Shown here: piece by piece, positions 35,493 to 43,361 of the stretch
How the letters are laid out: every line of letters starts with the position of its first letter
How positions within the stretch are numbered: the first letter of the stretch is position 1
Source of the DNA: Verrucomicrobiota bacterium
GTDB lineage: Bacteria; Verrucomicrobiota; Verrucomicrobiia; JADLBR01
Direction of reading: 5' to 3'
NCBI GenBank assembly: GCA_029560585.1
Contig: JAKQKQ010000155.1
Location: 36,902 to 100,901 of the forward strand
Length of the DNA: 64,000 nt
Translations under genes and position numbers: made by a program
The notes under the pieces: generated by a model
The model's input: the letters and a program-made list of their open reading frames with translations, nothing else
Database searches by the model: none
Told to the model about the DNA's origin: nothing

Positions 35493-35552
35493 TGTTTTCC
35501 GGTTGACGCGTGATCGGGAATCACGGACGATCCCGGCAGGGGAAGGAATGAC

Positions 35553-35945
35553 ATGAGGCACGATGACCTCACACGTGACATAATCGGTGCGTCCATGACC
35601 GTGCTGAACGCACTTCGGCCCGGCCTCGACGAGAGAATTTACGAGCGCGCCCTCGTGGTGGAACTCGAGAGCCGCGGACATCGAATCGACCAGCAACGCG
35701 AGTTTCCGGTTCGTTATCGGGGTCATTTGGTGGGCAAACTGGTCCCCGACCTGATTGTCGATGATACGGTAATCGCCGATCCCAAGGTCGTTTCTTCCTT
35801 CGGCGATTCGCACGTCGCCCAGATGCTCGGATACTTGAGCATCTCGAATCTCGACGTGGCTCTACTTTTGAACTTTAAGGAATCAAAATTGCAGTGGCGA
35901 CGGGTCGTGCGCAACTTGGACATTGGGCGGCCGGACCGCACATAA
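35553..35945 (+). CDS. GxxExxY family protein (PD-(D/E)XK-like)
   Basis: A 130-residue protein of the GxxExxY family (PF13366), named for the motif seen here as GLDERIY. The domain continues with RYRGHLVGKLVPDLIVDDTV, HVAQMLGYLSI and LDVALLLNFKESKL. The family fold is related to PD-(D/E)XK nucleases; the usual VVVELK-type strand appears here as VIADPK, so the expected acidic residue is shifted to aspartate and a proline is inserted. Nuclease activity is therefore uncertain. The gene lies between inverted repeats at 35436-35492 and 35965-36020, with no other gene inside, which suggests a small mobile cassette. Its cellular role is unknown. Confidence 0.85.
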   Translation: MRHDDLTRDIIGASMTVLNALRPGLDERIYERALVVELESRGHRIDQQREFPVRYRGHLVGKLVPDLIVDDTVIADPKVVSSFGDSHVAQMLGYLSISNLDVALLLNFKESKLQWRRVVRNLDIGRPDRT

Positions 35946-35964
35946 TCCGAATTCGATCGCCCAA

Positions 35965-36020
35965 CCCCATCCGAGATATCCGTGCTATCCGCGGTCAATT
36001 CCTGCGCGCGACCGGTTGCG
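35965..36020 (-). repeat. Right inverted repeat of the GxxExxY cassette
   Basis: The core at 35965-35994 begins CCCCATCCGAGATATCCGTG and is the reverse complement of the left core with one mismatch. The mirrored GACCGGTTGC is at about 36010-36019. Confidence 0.85.
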
Positions 36021-36077
36021 TTACGACCAGCGAACGTCCTCCGCGGTCGTTCTCTCGATTGACAGGAAGAGCCAACC

Positions 36078-37034
36078 TTGCGCAGCCTCGATGCCGTGAT
36101 GTTTCGCCGGCTCATCAGACGGATTCTCTGGTTTCTCGCCCTGGTGGCATTGTGCCTGGGCGGCCTGGCGTGGTGGGCCTGGAGCGAGGGGGCTCCGGCG
36201 CCATATCGGTCCGATCAACCGCGCAAACCGGTCGTGCGCGAGCGCGAGAGGCGCGGATCTGCGCTCCTGGCGCACATGGAATTCACGGGACCGGGTGGTG
36301 ACCGCATCCCCTGTCTCGTCTGCACCCCCGCCAAGGGCGCGGGACGGCTCCCCACGGTGGTGTTCCTCTACGGCATCGGCATGAGCGCGCGCGATATCGA
36401 GCCCGTCGCGCCACTGTTCGCGGAAGCGGGCTTCGCGCTCTTCTGCCCCGAACAACTCATGCGCGGCGACCGCAGGGAACTTGGGCTATCCCCAGTCGTC
36501 GAGGCATTCCGCTTCAATCGCCGCGTCCGCCAGACCGGTCCGGAACTGCGCGCGCTCGTCGACGCCCTCGCGGAGGTCCCCGACGTCGACCCCGGCCACA
36601 TATATTTCTGGGGGGCCAGCTTCGGCGCGATCACCACCGCCCGCGAGGTGGCCAAGGACCAACGGCTACGCGCCGCCATCTTCACGCTCGCCGGCGGCGA
36701 CCTCCCCCGCCTCGTCGCCGAGAGCCCCATGCGCGAGCGCGCCTCGGCCCTCCAGCTCTGGGCCACGTCTCTCGCGGCCAAATTCTTCGCCCCGATGGAT
36801 CCCATCCATTTTGTCGGGAGCATATCGCCCCGGCCCATGCTCTTTCAAAACACCGATGGCGATGACATCCTCCCCCGCGCCTGCGCCGAGGCGCTCCAGG
36901 CCGCCGCCGGCGACCCCAAGGAAATCCGCTGGTATCCCTTCCCCCACAACCATCTCGGCCCCGCCCAGGTCGAGGCCCTCGTGCGCGATGGCATCGAGTG
37001 GTTGAAGAAGGTGGACGGGGCGGCGAAACGATGA
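36078..37034 (+). CDS. Membrane-anchored alpha/beta hydrolase (dienelactone hydrolase-like)
   Basis: A 318-residue hydrolase. Residues 10-35 form a membrane anchor or uncleaved signal (IRRILWFLALVALCLGGLAW). The catalytic domain has LPTVVFLYGIG, the nucleophile elbow FWGASFGAITTA with serine at about 180, the acid-region LFQNTDGDDILP near 258, and the histidine in YPFPHNHLGPAQ near 295. The order fits alpha/beta hydrolases of the dienelactone hydrolase/acetyl-xylan-esterase type. Substrate is unknown. TTG 36078 has GGAAGAG seven bases upstream; ATG 36099 is an alternative without such a site. Confidence 0.8.
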   Translation: MRSLDAVMFRRLIRRILWFLALVALCLGGLAWWAWSEGAPAPYRSDQPRKPVVRERERRGSALLAHMEFTGPGGDRIPCLVCTPAKGAGRLPTVVFLYGIGMSARDIEPVAPLFAEAGFALFCPEQLMRGDRRELGLSPVVEAFRFNRRVRQTGPELRALVDALAEVPDVDPGHIYFWGASFGAITTAREVAKDQRLRAAIFTLAGGDLPRLVAESPMRERASALQLWATSLAAKFFAPMDPIHFVGSISPRPMLFQNTDGDDILPRACAEALQAAAGDPKEIRWYPFPHNHLGPAQVEALVRDGIEWLKKVDGAAKR

Positions 37035-37165
37035 TCACCCTCCCATGCCCGCCGTAGTGGGCACCCAGGGGGTTGAGAATGTCCCGATCCGTATACGTGG
37101 CCGTGCCGTATCGGTTACAGCCTACCGGCGGGCATTCGGGGTACCACCGGGGGTGAAAAGGAGGC

Positions 37166-37222
37166 GTAGGAGCGCGCTTGCGCGCGATTCGCGCATGGGA
37201 TCGCCTGCAAGCAGGCTCCTAC
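37166..37222 (+). repeat. 57-bp two-hairpin dispersed repeat, copy 1
   Basis: A left hairpin around GGAGCGCGCTTGCGCGCGAT, a short spacer, and a right hairpin around ATCGCCTGCAAGCAGGC; the outer ends are GTAGG and CCTAC, so the whole is also palindromic. A near-identical copy is at 60372-60428 and an inverted one begins at 63673. Confidence 0.85.
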
Positions 37223-37296
37223 TGCTCGGCATCTGAATTCTCGAGTCACCAGATCCCATCCGGCGGCTGCCGGACCACCGGGGCGGAAAATCGTAG

Positions 37297-37341
37297 CGAA
37301 GCCGATCGCCAGAGGCGATTTTACCAACATTCCGGCTTCGG
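37297..37341. repeat. Nested stem-loop CGAAGCCG/CGGCTTCGG
   Basis: Outer arms CGAAGCCG and CGGCTTCGG, with an inner hairpin ATCGCCAGAGGCGAT. No second copy was found in this window. Confidence 0.6.
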
Positions 37342-37408
37342 CGAACGCCCAGCCCACGCCGAAGGGCGCAAGCCCTTCGCCACTCGGTCATTATGCCCTA
37401 TTCTCGAG

Positions 37409-39022
37409 CTAGTGACACACGGATTTCGCCGCGATGCTGAAGAAGTTCTGCAGCACGAGGCGGCCATCGGGGTGGTCATCGTCGTAGCACTCGGAGTGGA
37501 ACTGGGTGCCGTAGACGGGCCTGTCGCGGCGTTTGATCGTCTGGACCCGGCATTCACCGGTGCTGGCGAGGAGATCGAAGCCCTCGGGCACGGCCTTGAC
37601 CTCGCCGACGTGATACTCCTGGGCGACGAGCGTATCGGGGAGCCCATTGAATATCGGGTCACGCTTCAGGATCCGGATGGGAAGGAAGGCCCATTCCTTG
37701 AATAAACCGGGATGATACTGCGGGTGGGGATCTTTCTCGCCCTCGCGGAGCTTGCGCATCGTGGCGCACGCGACGCCGTGGGCCTCCGCGATGTGCTGGT
37801 GCCCGGCACAGAGGCCCATGATCGGCACCCGCGCCTCGCGGATCAGCACGAAGAGTTCGCGGGTCATCGGGTCGGCGGTGGGCGATCCGGCACCCGTGAT
37901 GACGATGGCGCGCAGGTGCGGGTTTCCAAAATCCTCTTTGCGGACCTCGATGTAGTGGATGACGACGCACGGCAGGCCCGCCAGCTCGCCCTCGATGCGG
38001 CTCCTGAGCCGATCGATTTTCCCGGCGTGGGTCAGGCCGGTGCCGCTGCCCTTCTGGGGGCTCGCCACGACCTCGGGATCCTCCATGTCGATCACCGCCA
38101 CGAACGGCCTCGTCGGCTTGTGCAGCTCGGCCGGGTCCTGGCACACCTTCCGCACCAGCGGGCGCGCTCTTGCGCGGAAGACCTCGCGGGCCTCGGCAAT
38201 GCGCCGCGCCGTATCGATGCCGGCGACATTGAAGAAATTCTGGAGGATCTTCTGCCCATCGGTGTGAAGTTCGTCGAAACTGTTTGGGGAAAATTGCATC
38301 CCGTAGAGGGGACGTTGCCGATGGCGACAGGCCTGCACGCGGCACTCGTCCGTGCTGGCGAGGACTTCGAATTCGGGAGGCAGGACTTTCACCTCAGAGC
38401 TGTGGCGCTCCATCACGACGAACATGTCGCCCAGGCCGTCGAAGATTGCATCGCGCGCGATGATCCGCACCTTGGTGAAACCGACCTCCTTGAAAACACC
38501 CGGCGTGTATGTCGGGTCCGGGTCGGTCTCGCCGGACCGGAGGCGGCGCATGGTGCCCACCTTGCCGCCGTGGGCCGTTGCCATCAGTCCCTGCGCACCG
38601 CCGAGGCAGAGCATCGGCGCACGGCATTCGCGCATCAGCGCGTGAATCCGCTCGTCGTCCTCCGCGCTGGTCCGTTTGTTGCGACCTGAGACCACGACCG
38701 CCTTGACGCACGGGCGCGCCAGATCTTCGGAAGAGATCATCGACGCGTGAATCAGCAGGCAGGGCAGCCCCGCGGTCTCCAGTTCGATGCACAGGCGCAC
38801 CCGCTCCAGCGCGTGGTACTTCGGCGCACGATTCCGGAGGTCTTTACGCCTCTCGTCCGGGTGCTCGATGTCCACGAGGCACACCACCGCATTGGTCGCC
38901 GCGCGCAGGGCCTGAACCCCGGGGTACATGGATTCAAGCGACCGGGGTTCCGCCGCCACCTGCGCCCAAAGCCCAGGTGCAAGCAGCGCCCACAGCGCAA
39001 TGCAAAGCGGAACTCGGTTCAT
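37409..39022 (-). CDS. Secreted tandem class I glutamine amidotransferase-like protein
   Basis: A 537-residue protein with a signal peptide (MNRVPLCIALWALLAPGLWA) and two GATase1-like domains. The C-terminal copy keeps the triad pattern: MGLCAGHQ with Cys at 405, and QFHSECYD with His 509 and Glu 511. The N-terminal copy is degenerate, with LCLGGAQG near 138-145 in place of the nucleophile motif and QFSPNSFD where histidine and glutamate should be. Linking segments repeat as well (RPFVAVIDMEDPE versus NAVVCLVDIEHPD; GTMRRLRSGETDPDPTY versus ATMRKLREGEKDPHPQY). Location outside the cytoplasm is unusual for GATase1, so it may be a peptidase or sensor of this superfold. ATG 39022 is set by the signal peptide. 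Confidence 0.8.
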   Translation of the reverse strand: MNRVPLCIALWALLAPGLWAQVAAEPRSLESMYPGVQALRAATNAVVCLVDIEHPDERRKDLRNRAPKYHALERVRLCIELETAGLPCLLIHASMISSEDLARPCVKAVVVSGRNKRTSAEDDERIHALMRECRAPMLCLGGAQGLMATAHGGKVGTMRRLRSGETDPDPTYTPGVFKEVGFTKVRIIARDAIFDGLGDMFVVMERHSSEVKVLPPEFEVLASTDECRVQACRHRQRPLYGMQFSPNSFDELHTDGQKILQNFFNVAGIDTARRIAEAREVFRARARPLVRKVCQDPAELHKPTRPFVAVIDMEDPEVVASPQKGSGTGLTHAGKIDRLRSRIEGELAGLPCVVIHYIEVRKEDFGNPHLRAIVITGAGSPTADPMTRELFVLIREARVPIMGLCAGHQHIAEAHGVACATMRKLREGEKDPHPQYHPGLFKEWAFLPIRILKRDPIFNGLPDTLVAQEYHVGEVKAVPEGFDLLASTGECRVQTIKRRDRPVYGTQFHSECYDDDHPDGRLVLQNFFSIAAKSVCH

Positions 39023-39412
39023 GCCGGACGCGGATCGTCTCCTTGCGCGCACTGCGGGAGACGAGAATCTGGATCGCGCATGCCCGCCGCTCCCAAAACG
39101 TGAGTCCGAGTAACCTGCGGGTGGTCCCACTGCCGCCTTCGGGCGGAATCGATCGCCGGCGGGGGCTGCCTTCGAATCAGACATACCACTTCCAGCCATC
39201 ATGCCACATGACATTCCAAGAGGCGAGCATTTGGCCGCGCACGCGCCCGCGATCCAGATCAACCGTGGTCGACCTTCGCCCCGCCCCGACTCCTCGCTCG
39301 ACGCACGTATCCCGATCCGCTATCAATTGATGATTGGAGGGTGTGGCCGGGGTGATGGCTGCCCAGGGAACGAATTGATCCGGCCCGTCCACCGCGACTA
39401 TCGGAGACCTGA
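39023..39412. other. Gap without a recognised gene
   Basis: A 390 bp divergent gap between the GATase1-like gene and the secreted repeat protein. It has a CCGCCTTCGGGCGG hairpin near 39141-39155. Promoters for both genes must lie here but none could be assigned confidently. Confidence 0.4.
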
Positions 39413-40291
39413 ATGAGAAATGGTGTCCTTATTTTGAGCCTCATCCTGGGCCTCGGCGTGCCCCCGATCGCATCGGCCTCCAGACCCGTGAAGGTGACGT
39501 TCACGGGGTGTGTGTTCAACGGCGTCCTCATTTCTGAAAAGACCGACTTCGGCGATCATGCCGTCGAGGGGGCGCTGCATAAGATCAGATGCCTGGGCCG
39601 AGACAATAAGCCGATAGATATGGGCCGTTTCGAGGGCAAGAGGATCACCATCGGAGGGCTATTACTGCCCGGCGACCGCTTCTATGCGGAAGAGGCCTCC
39701 ATCAAGGTGTTGGGTGAGAGAAAGGTGAGGGTGCCGGAGAAACAGGCGCGAAAGCTCTCGTTGGAGGAGCAGAAGGCCGTGGCCCAAGACCTCCTTTTTC
39801 TCCTGGCGTTGACCGATGAATCGGACGTGGAGAAAACGATTGGCCTCCATACGAGGATCATGGAGGAATGCCCAGACACAGAATCCGCCGAATTGTCGGT
39901 CTGGAGCCTTGCACTCACCCACATCAATAAGCGAAATGACATCCCCAAAGGCATCGAGTTGCTGGAGTATTTCCTCTCGAGATACCCAAGAGCAAACTTC
40001 GTGCGCTCCGCGAGAGAGGAGTTGCTCGACGCCTACGAGAAGAACGGAAGCGCGCGAAAGGCGGTGGCCTTCTGCGAGGAAACGTTCAGGAAGAATCCCG
40101 AGTTACTCACGGGGCCGGACGACATCGGCCTTCTCATCAAGTATGCCAAGCTCCTTGCCGCCACCGGGAAAACCGAGAAGGCGATAAATACATATCAGAG
40201 GATTCTCGGTAACGAGGGCGCGATGGACTGGCAGAAAGAGACCGCACGAAAGGAGCTGAGCAAGCTTCAGGGGGGCAGCGGCGCGCCATGA
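39413..40291 (+). CDS. Secreted protein with TPR-like helical repeats
   Basis: A 292-residue exported protein; signal peptide MRNGVLILSLILGLGVPPIA. Residues about 25-110 are beta-rich (VKVTFTGCVFNGVLISEK, RFEGKRITIGGLLLPGDRFY) and are not recognised. Residues about 120-290 are helical, with repeat-like units IGLHTRIMEECPDTESAELS, GIELLEYFLSRYPRANFVRS, AVAFCEETFRKNPELL and AINTYQRILGNEGAMDW that fit TPR-type pairs. Its base composition is less GC-rich than its upstream neighbours. GGAGA precedes the ATG. The function is unknown; a scaffold in the envelope is plausible. Confidence 0.6.
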   Translation: MRNGVLILSLILGLGVPPIASASRPVKVTFTGCVFNGVLISEKTDFGDHAVEGALHKIRCLGRDNKPIDMGRFEGKRITIGGLLLPGDRFYAEEASIKVLGERKVRVPEKQARKLSLEEQKAVAQDLLFLLALTDESDVEKTIGLHTRIMEECPDTESAELSVWSLALTHINKRNDIPKGIELLEYFLSRYPRANFVRSAREELLDAYEKNGSARKAVAFCEETFRKNPELLTGPDDIGLLIKYAKLLAATGKTEKAINTYQRILGNEGAMDWQKETARKELSKLQGGSGAP

Positions 40292-40423
40292 GGCGCAAAT
40301 GCGCCCCAGGGCCTCGGCCGCCCTCTTCGGTTCGACTTCCATCGCGCGGCCCGCTATCCTCCTCGCATGATCGGAACGGCTGAGACGATCCGTGCGAATT
40401 CCGTGCGGCACCCTGGGGCGAGG

Positions 40424-43051
40424 ATGATCCGCCGGGCATCGAAAAACTCCCTCCTGTCCGTTGTCACAGTGATCGCGGCGCACTCGGCATGGGCGGAACC
40501 GTGCCCGGAGAGGTTGCCCGTCCGGCCCGAGGGCGGCTCCTATGTCCCTCCGCCTTTCGTGGCGATTGCCGTGGAACGAAACGCCGTGGGTTGCGGCAAT
40601 CGGAGCTATGACTTGTCGTCGGCGGTGCCGCTCCCACGCGTGGCAGGACGGCCCATCCTGGAGCGCGCCGCATTGACACTCGACGGAAAGGCCCTGTCCC
40701 CTCCAGCGCCGCAGTGGGCGCGCACGACGCCCGCGGTGGCCGCCGCGCAGCGAGCCTGGAACGAGGGGGCGCTGCGCCTGGAGTTGACGCAGACGGTGGA
40801 GTACGACGGATTCATCACGTGCGATCTGGTGCTGGCCCCTGTCTCGTCACCGGTGACGATCAAGCAATTGGAAGTGGAATTGGTCTTTCGAACGGAGACA
40901 TCGGTGCTGTATCACATCCCCTCCTTCAGTGCGACACCGGCCGGGCTCTGGCCCGGCCTGGCCGAGGTCACCGAGACCGTTCCGGGTGTCTGGGGAGGGA
41001 ACGACCAGGCTGGGCTGGCGTGCTATGTGGCGACCTTCCGCGATTGGCATCCCGGTGGCGCGCGCATCGTGATCGACAGGGATAAGGGCGGTGCCGGTCG
41101 GATGCTGTTGAAGATCATCGGCGAGCCGACGTCGATCGGCCAACCGGTCACCTATCGCCTTGGGTTTATCGCGACGCCGGTGCGGCAGCCGGAGATGAAG
41201 CATTGGCAGCTCTTCTCGATGCCGCCGGGCCCCGACGAACTGCAGTCCTTCGTGCGCTGCAATCTATTTTGGACGCCGATGTCCGATCGCTACGCGACCT
41301 TCCGGACCAATGACCCGCAGGAGGACGCCCGAAAGGTGACCCTCGTGCGTGAGGTACAGCAGCGGGGCAAGGCGGCGCTGGCCTACACCACCTACGCCCA
41401 CGTGGAGGAGGGCGCGGCCGATACGCCGCGCGACTGGCTGATGATCACGGCCAAGGGCAAGAGCGTCAGTTCATCGATCGGCGGTTCGATGGCCCACCTC
41501 AACCGCGTCTTCTGCTGCCCGGGCAGCCGGGGATGGATCGATTGGAAGATCGAGGACCTTCGTGCCGCCGTCCAGCGCTATGGCATGGACGGGTTCTACG
41601 TCGATACATCGTACGTGATCACGACCTGCGCCAACGAGGCGCACGGCCACGGATGGCGCGATCCGCAGGGCCAACTTCAGCCCGACTGCCCGGTCTGGTC
41701 GATGCGCGAGGTCTGGCGACGGGCCTACGAGCTCGTGTGTCAAGAGAAGGGCCGGTGCGAGATCTACGCGCATCACAAGGGCGGCTGTCCGCCGGCCCTG
41801 GCCGCATTCACCAGTGCCTTCTGCGACGGGGAGCAATACACGTCGCAGTCCATCAAGAACCTCACGCTGGATGCTTTCCGGGCGCAGATCAGCGGACGCA
41901 ACGTGGGCCCGCTGGCCCTGTTCCTCTGCGAGTTCTATCGCTCGGAAAGCCTCCAGACCCGCGCACGCAAAGAGCATCACAATCCGATCGAGAGCGTGAT
42001 GCTGCCCCTGTTGCACGACGTGTTGCCCACCGGTTATCCGGGCAATCACCCGGTGCGCGAGCTGCTGGCGCTGCGCGAGGAACTCGGCATCGCCGAGGCG
42101 CGCTGGATCCCCTATTACGCGGCCAACAATCCTTGGAGGGCCGAGGGCGCAGACGGCCTCGTCGTCTCCTCGTACTGCAACGCGCGCGGTGACACGCTGC
42201 TGGTCGTCGGCAACCCGACCTATACCGATGCCCCGTTCTCCGTCGTCGGCCCAGAGACGGCCACCGAAGGGCGGACCTTCGTTTCCATCGATGTGCTCGC
42301 GCGCGTCGGCCGACACAGCCCCAGCACGCCGGGCTACCGGTGGGAAAAAGCCGATCCGAAAAAGCTGAGTGTCCCGGCCCGTTCGCTGACATTGGCCGCG
42401 TGGATTGCCAAACCGGAGTCGATCGCCGCCTTCGCGCGGCAGGAGGGTTTTGCGGGCTCCTCGGCCAACCACGAACGGCGCACGCCGGTGCCTGCCGGGG
42501 CAACGCTGTTGGACGACTTTGAGGATCCGGACTGGACCCTCGCGAGCGATGAGGGCGGCCTCACGACCGCCTATCGCGATCCAGTCGATACGCGCCGGGC
42601 CCTGCGCGTGCAGGCGGCTCCCATGCATAACTCCGCGGCCCTGATGCGAACGTTCGAGCGGCCCCAGGACTGGTCGGGCTGCGAGGGTTTGAACTTCTGG
42701 ATCCGGCCGGACAAGGATCTGCCGGTTCGCGCGATCGAACCCCGCCTACGCGACGAGGAGAAGTATGGGCCGTCCCTGACCCTCGTCTCGCATGAGCCCA
42801 AGGCGATCCTCCCGGCCGGGCAATGGACACAACTGAAATACGAATTCCGCGAGGTGCCGCGCGACGCGGTGCAGATATTGCGGATCTATCTCAACCGCGG
42901 GAACCAGTACTCGGGGCCATTCGATCTGGATGAGATGATGCTCTTGGGCGGAAAACCCGGTCCGGCGGCGACGGCGCCGAAATCTCAGGACAAGGGAAAA
43001 GGCAAGAAACCCATCACGCCCGTCGATCGGCCTGGCGCCCCGCCAGAGTGA
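40424..43051 (+). CDS. Large secreted glycoside hydrolase-like protein (DUF6067-like)
   Basis: An 875-residue exported protein with signal peptide (RRASKNSLLSVVTVIAAHSAWA). Residues about 45-290 form a beta-rich N-terminal domain (SPVTIKQLEVELVF, GVWGGNDQAGLACYVATFRD). Residues about 310-640 look like a TIM-barrel catalytic region: ALAYTTYAHVEEGAAD, RYGMDGFYVDTSYVIT with an acidic strand end, EIYAHHKGGCPP, and ALREELGIAEARWIPYY. The C terminus has ATLLDDFEDPDWTLASDEGG and WTQLKYEFREVPRDAVQILR, a carbohydrate-binding-like sandwich. It resembles DUF6067/GH123-type proteins, but the family call is tentative. ATG 40424 has GGGGCGAGG just upstream and opens the signal peptide; 40367 is the other option. 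Confidence 0.62.
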   Translation: MIRRASKNSLLSVVTVIAAHSAWAEPCPERLPVRPEGGSYVPPPFVAIAVERNAVGCGNRSYDLSSAVPLPRVAGRPILERAALTLDGKALSPPAPQWARTTPAVAAAQRAWNEGALRLELTQTVEYDGFITCDLVLAPVSSPVTIKQLEVELVFRTETSVLYHIPSFSATPAGLWPGLAEVTETVPGVWGGNDQAGLACYVATFRDWHPGGARIVIDRDKGGAGRMLLKIIGEPTSIGQPVTYRLGFIATPVRQPEMKHWQLFSMPPGPDELQSFVRCNLFWTPMSDRYATFRTNDPQEDARKVTLVREVQQRGKAALAYTTYAHVEEGAADTPRDWLMITAKGKSVSSSIGGSMAHLNRVFCCPGSRGWIDWKIEDLRAAVQRYGMDGFYVDTSYVITTCANEAHGHGWRDPQGQLQPDCPVWSMREVWRRAYELVCQEKGRCEIYAHHKGGCPPALAAFTSAFCDGEQYTSQSIKNLTLDAFRAQISGRNVGPLALFLCEFYRSESLQTRARKEHHNPIESVMLPLLHDVLPTGYPGNHPVRELLALREELGIAEARWIPYYAANNPWRAEGADGLVVSSYCNARGDTLLVVGNPTYTDAPFSVVGPETATEGRTFVSIDVLARVGRHSPSTPGYRWEKADPKKLSVPARSLTLAAWIAKPESIAAFARQEGFAGSSANHERRTPVPAGATLLDDFEDPDWTLASDEGGLTTAYRDPVDTRRALRVQAAPMHNSAALMRTFERPQDWSGCEGLNFWIRPDKDLPVRAIEPRLRDEEKYGPSLTLVSHEPKAILPAGQWTQLKYEFREVPRDAVQILRIYLNRGNQYSGPFDLDEMMLLGGKPGPAATAPKSQDKGKGKKPITPVDRPGAPPE

Positions 43052-43093
43052 GCGTTCAGCGCATCCCATGTGTCTCATGGGCGGCAGAATATT

Positions 43094-43270
43094 GGGGTCA
43101 ACTCTCGACTCTTGACATTTCCAGACGGGGACCGCCTTGGAGGCCATCTCGGACGGTGTCGGCCAGCGCGGCGGTGGCTCGAACGAGCCGATGCACTTCG
43201 AAAACGCTGCCTGAAACACAGGCCACCCCGCATGTGCCGTGGAAAGTGTCAAGAATCGAGAGTTGACCCC
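43094..43270. mobile_element. MITE-like element, copy 1 (177 bp)
   Basis: Terminal inverted repeats of 24 bases start GGGGTCAACTCTCGACTCTT at 43094 and end at 43270 with the reverse complement of the family sequence, with one mismatch between the arms. A conserved internal palindrome GGCTCGAACGAGCC is at 43176-43189. There is no ORF inside, so movement would need a transposase encoded elsewhere. The sequence after it is GATGCC, as at copy 2. Confidence 0.85.
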
Positions 43271-43361
43271 GATGCCGCGCCCCGATGCCGCACCCCAGTG
43301 CCTCAAATGGATTAACCAGCCGATGTCTCAGATGCCGTTGCCAGGGTGAAGCTCAGCGCCT

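Larger units (their letters stand above)
37035..37408. other. Repeat cluster between convergent genes
   Basis: A 374 bp gap with no gene. It contains the two-hairpin repeat at 37166-37222, a larger imperfect stem-loop at 37297-37341, and a GAAGGGC/GCCCTTC hairpin near 37360-37380. The block AGATCCCATCCGGCGG near 37251 recurs at about 60325 beside another copy of the two-hairpin repeat. Confidence 0.65.

Noticed and set aside
37166..37222. A CRISPR array or tRNA-like structure
   Set aside because: Repeats are not evenly spaced, no spacers exist, and the hairpins do not fit a cloverleaf.
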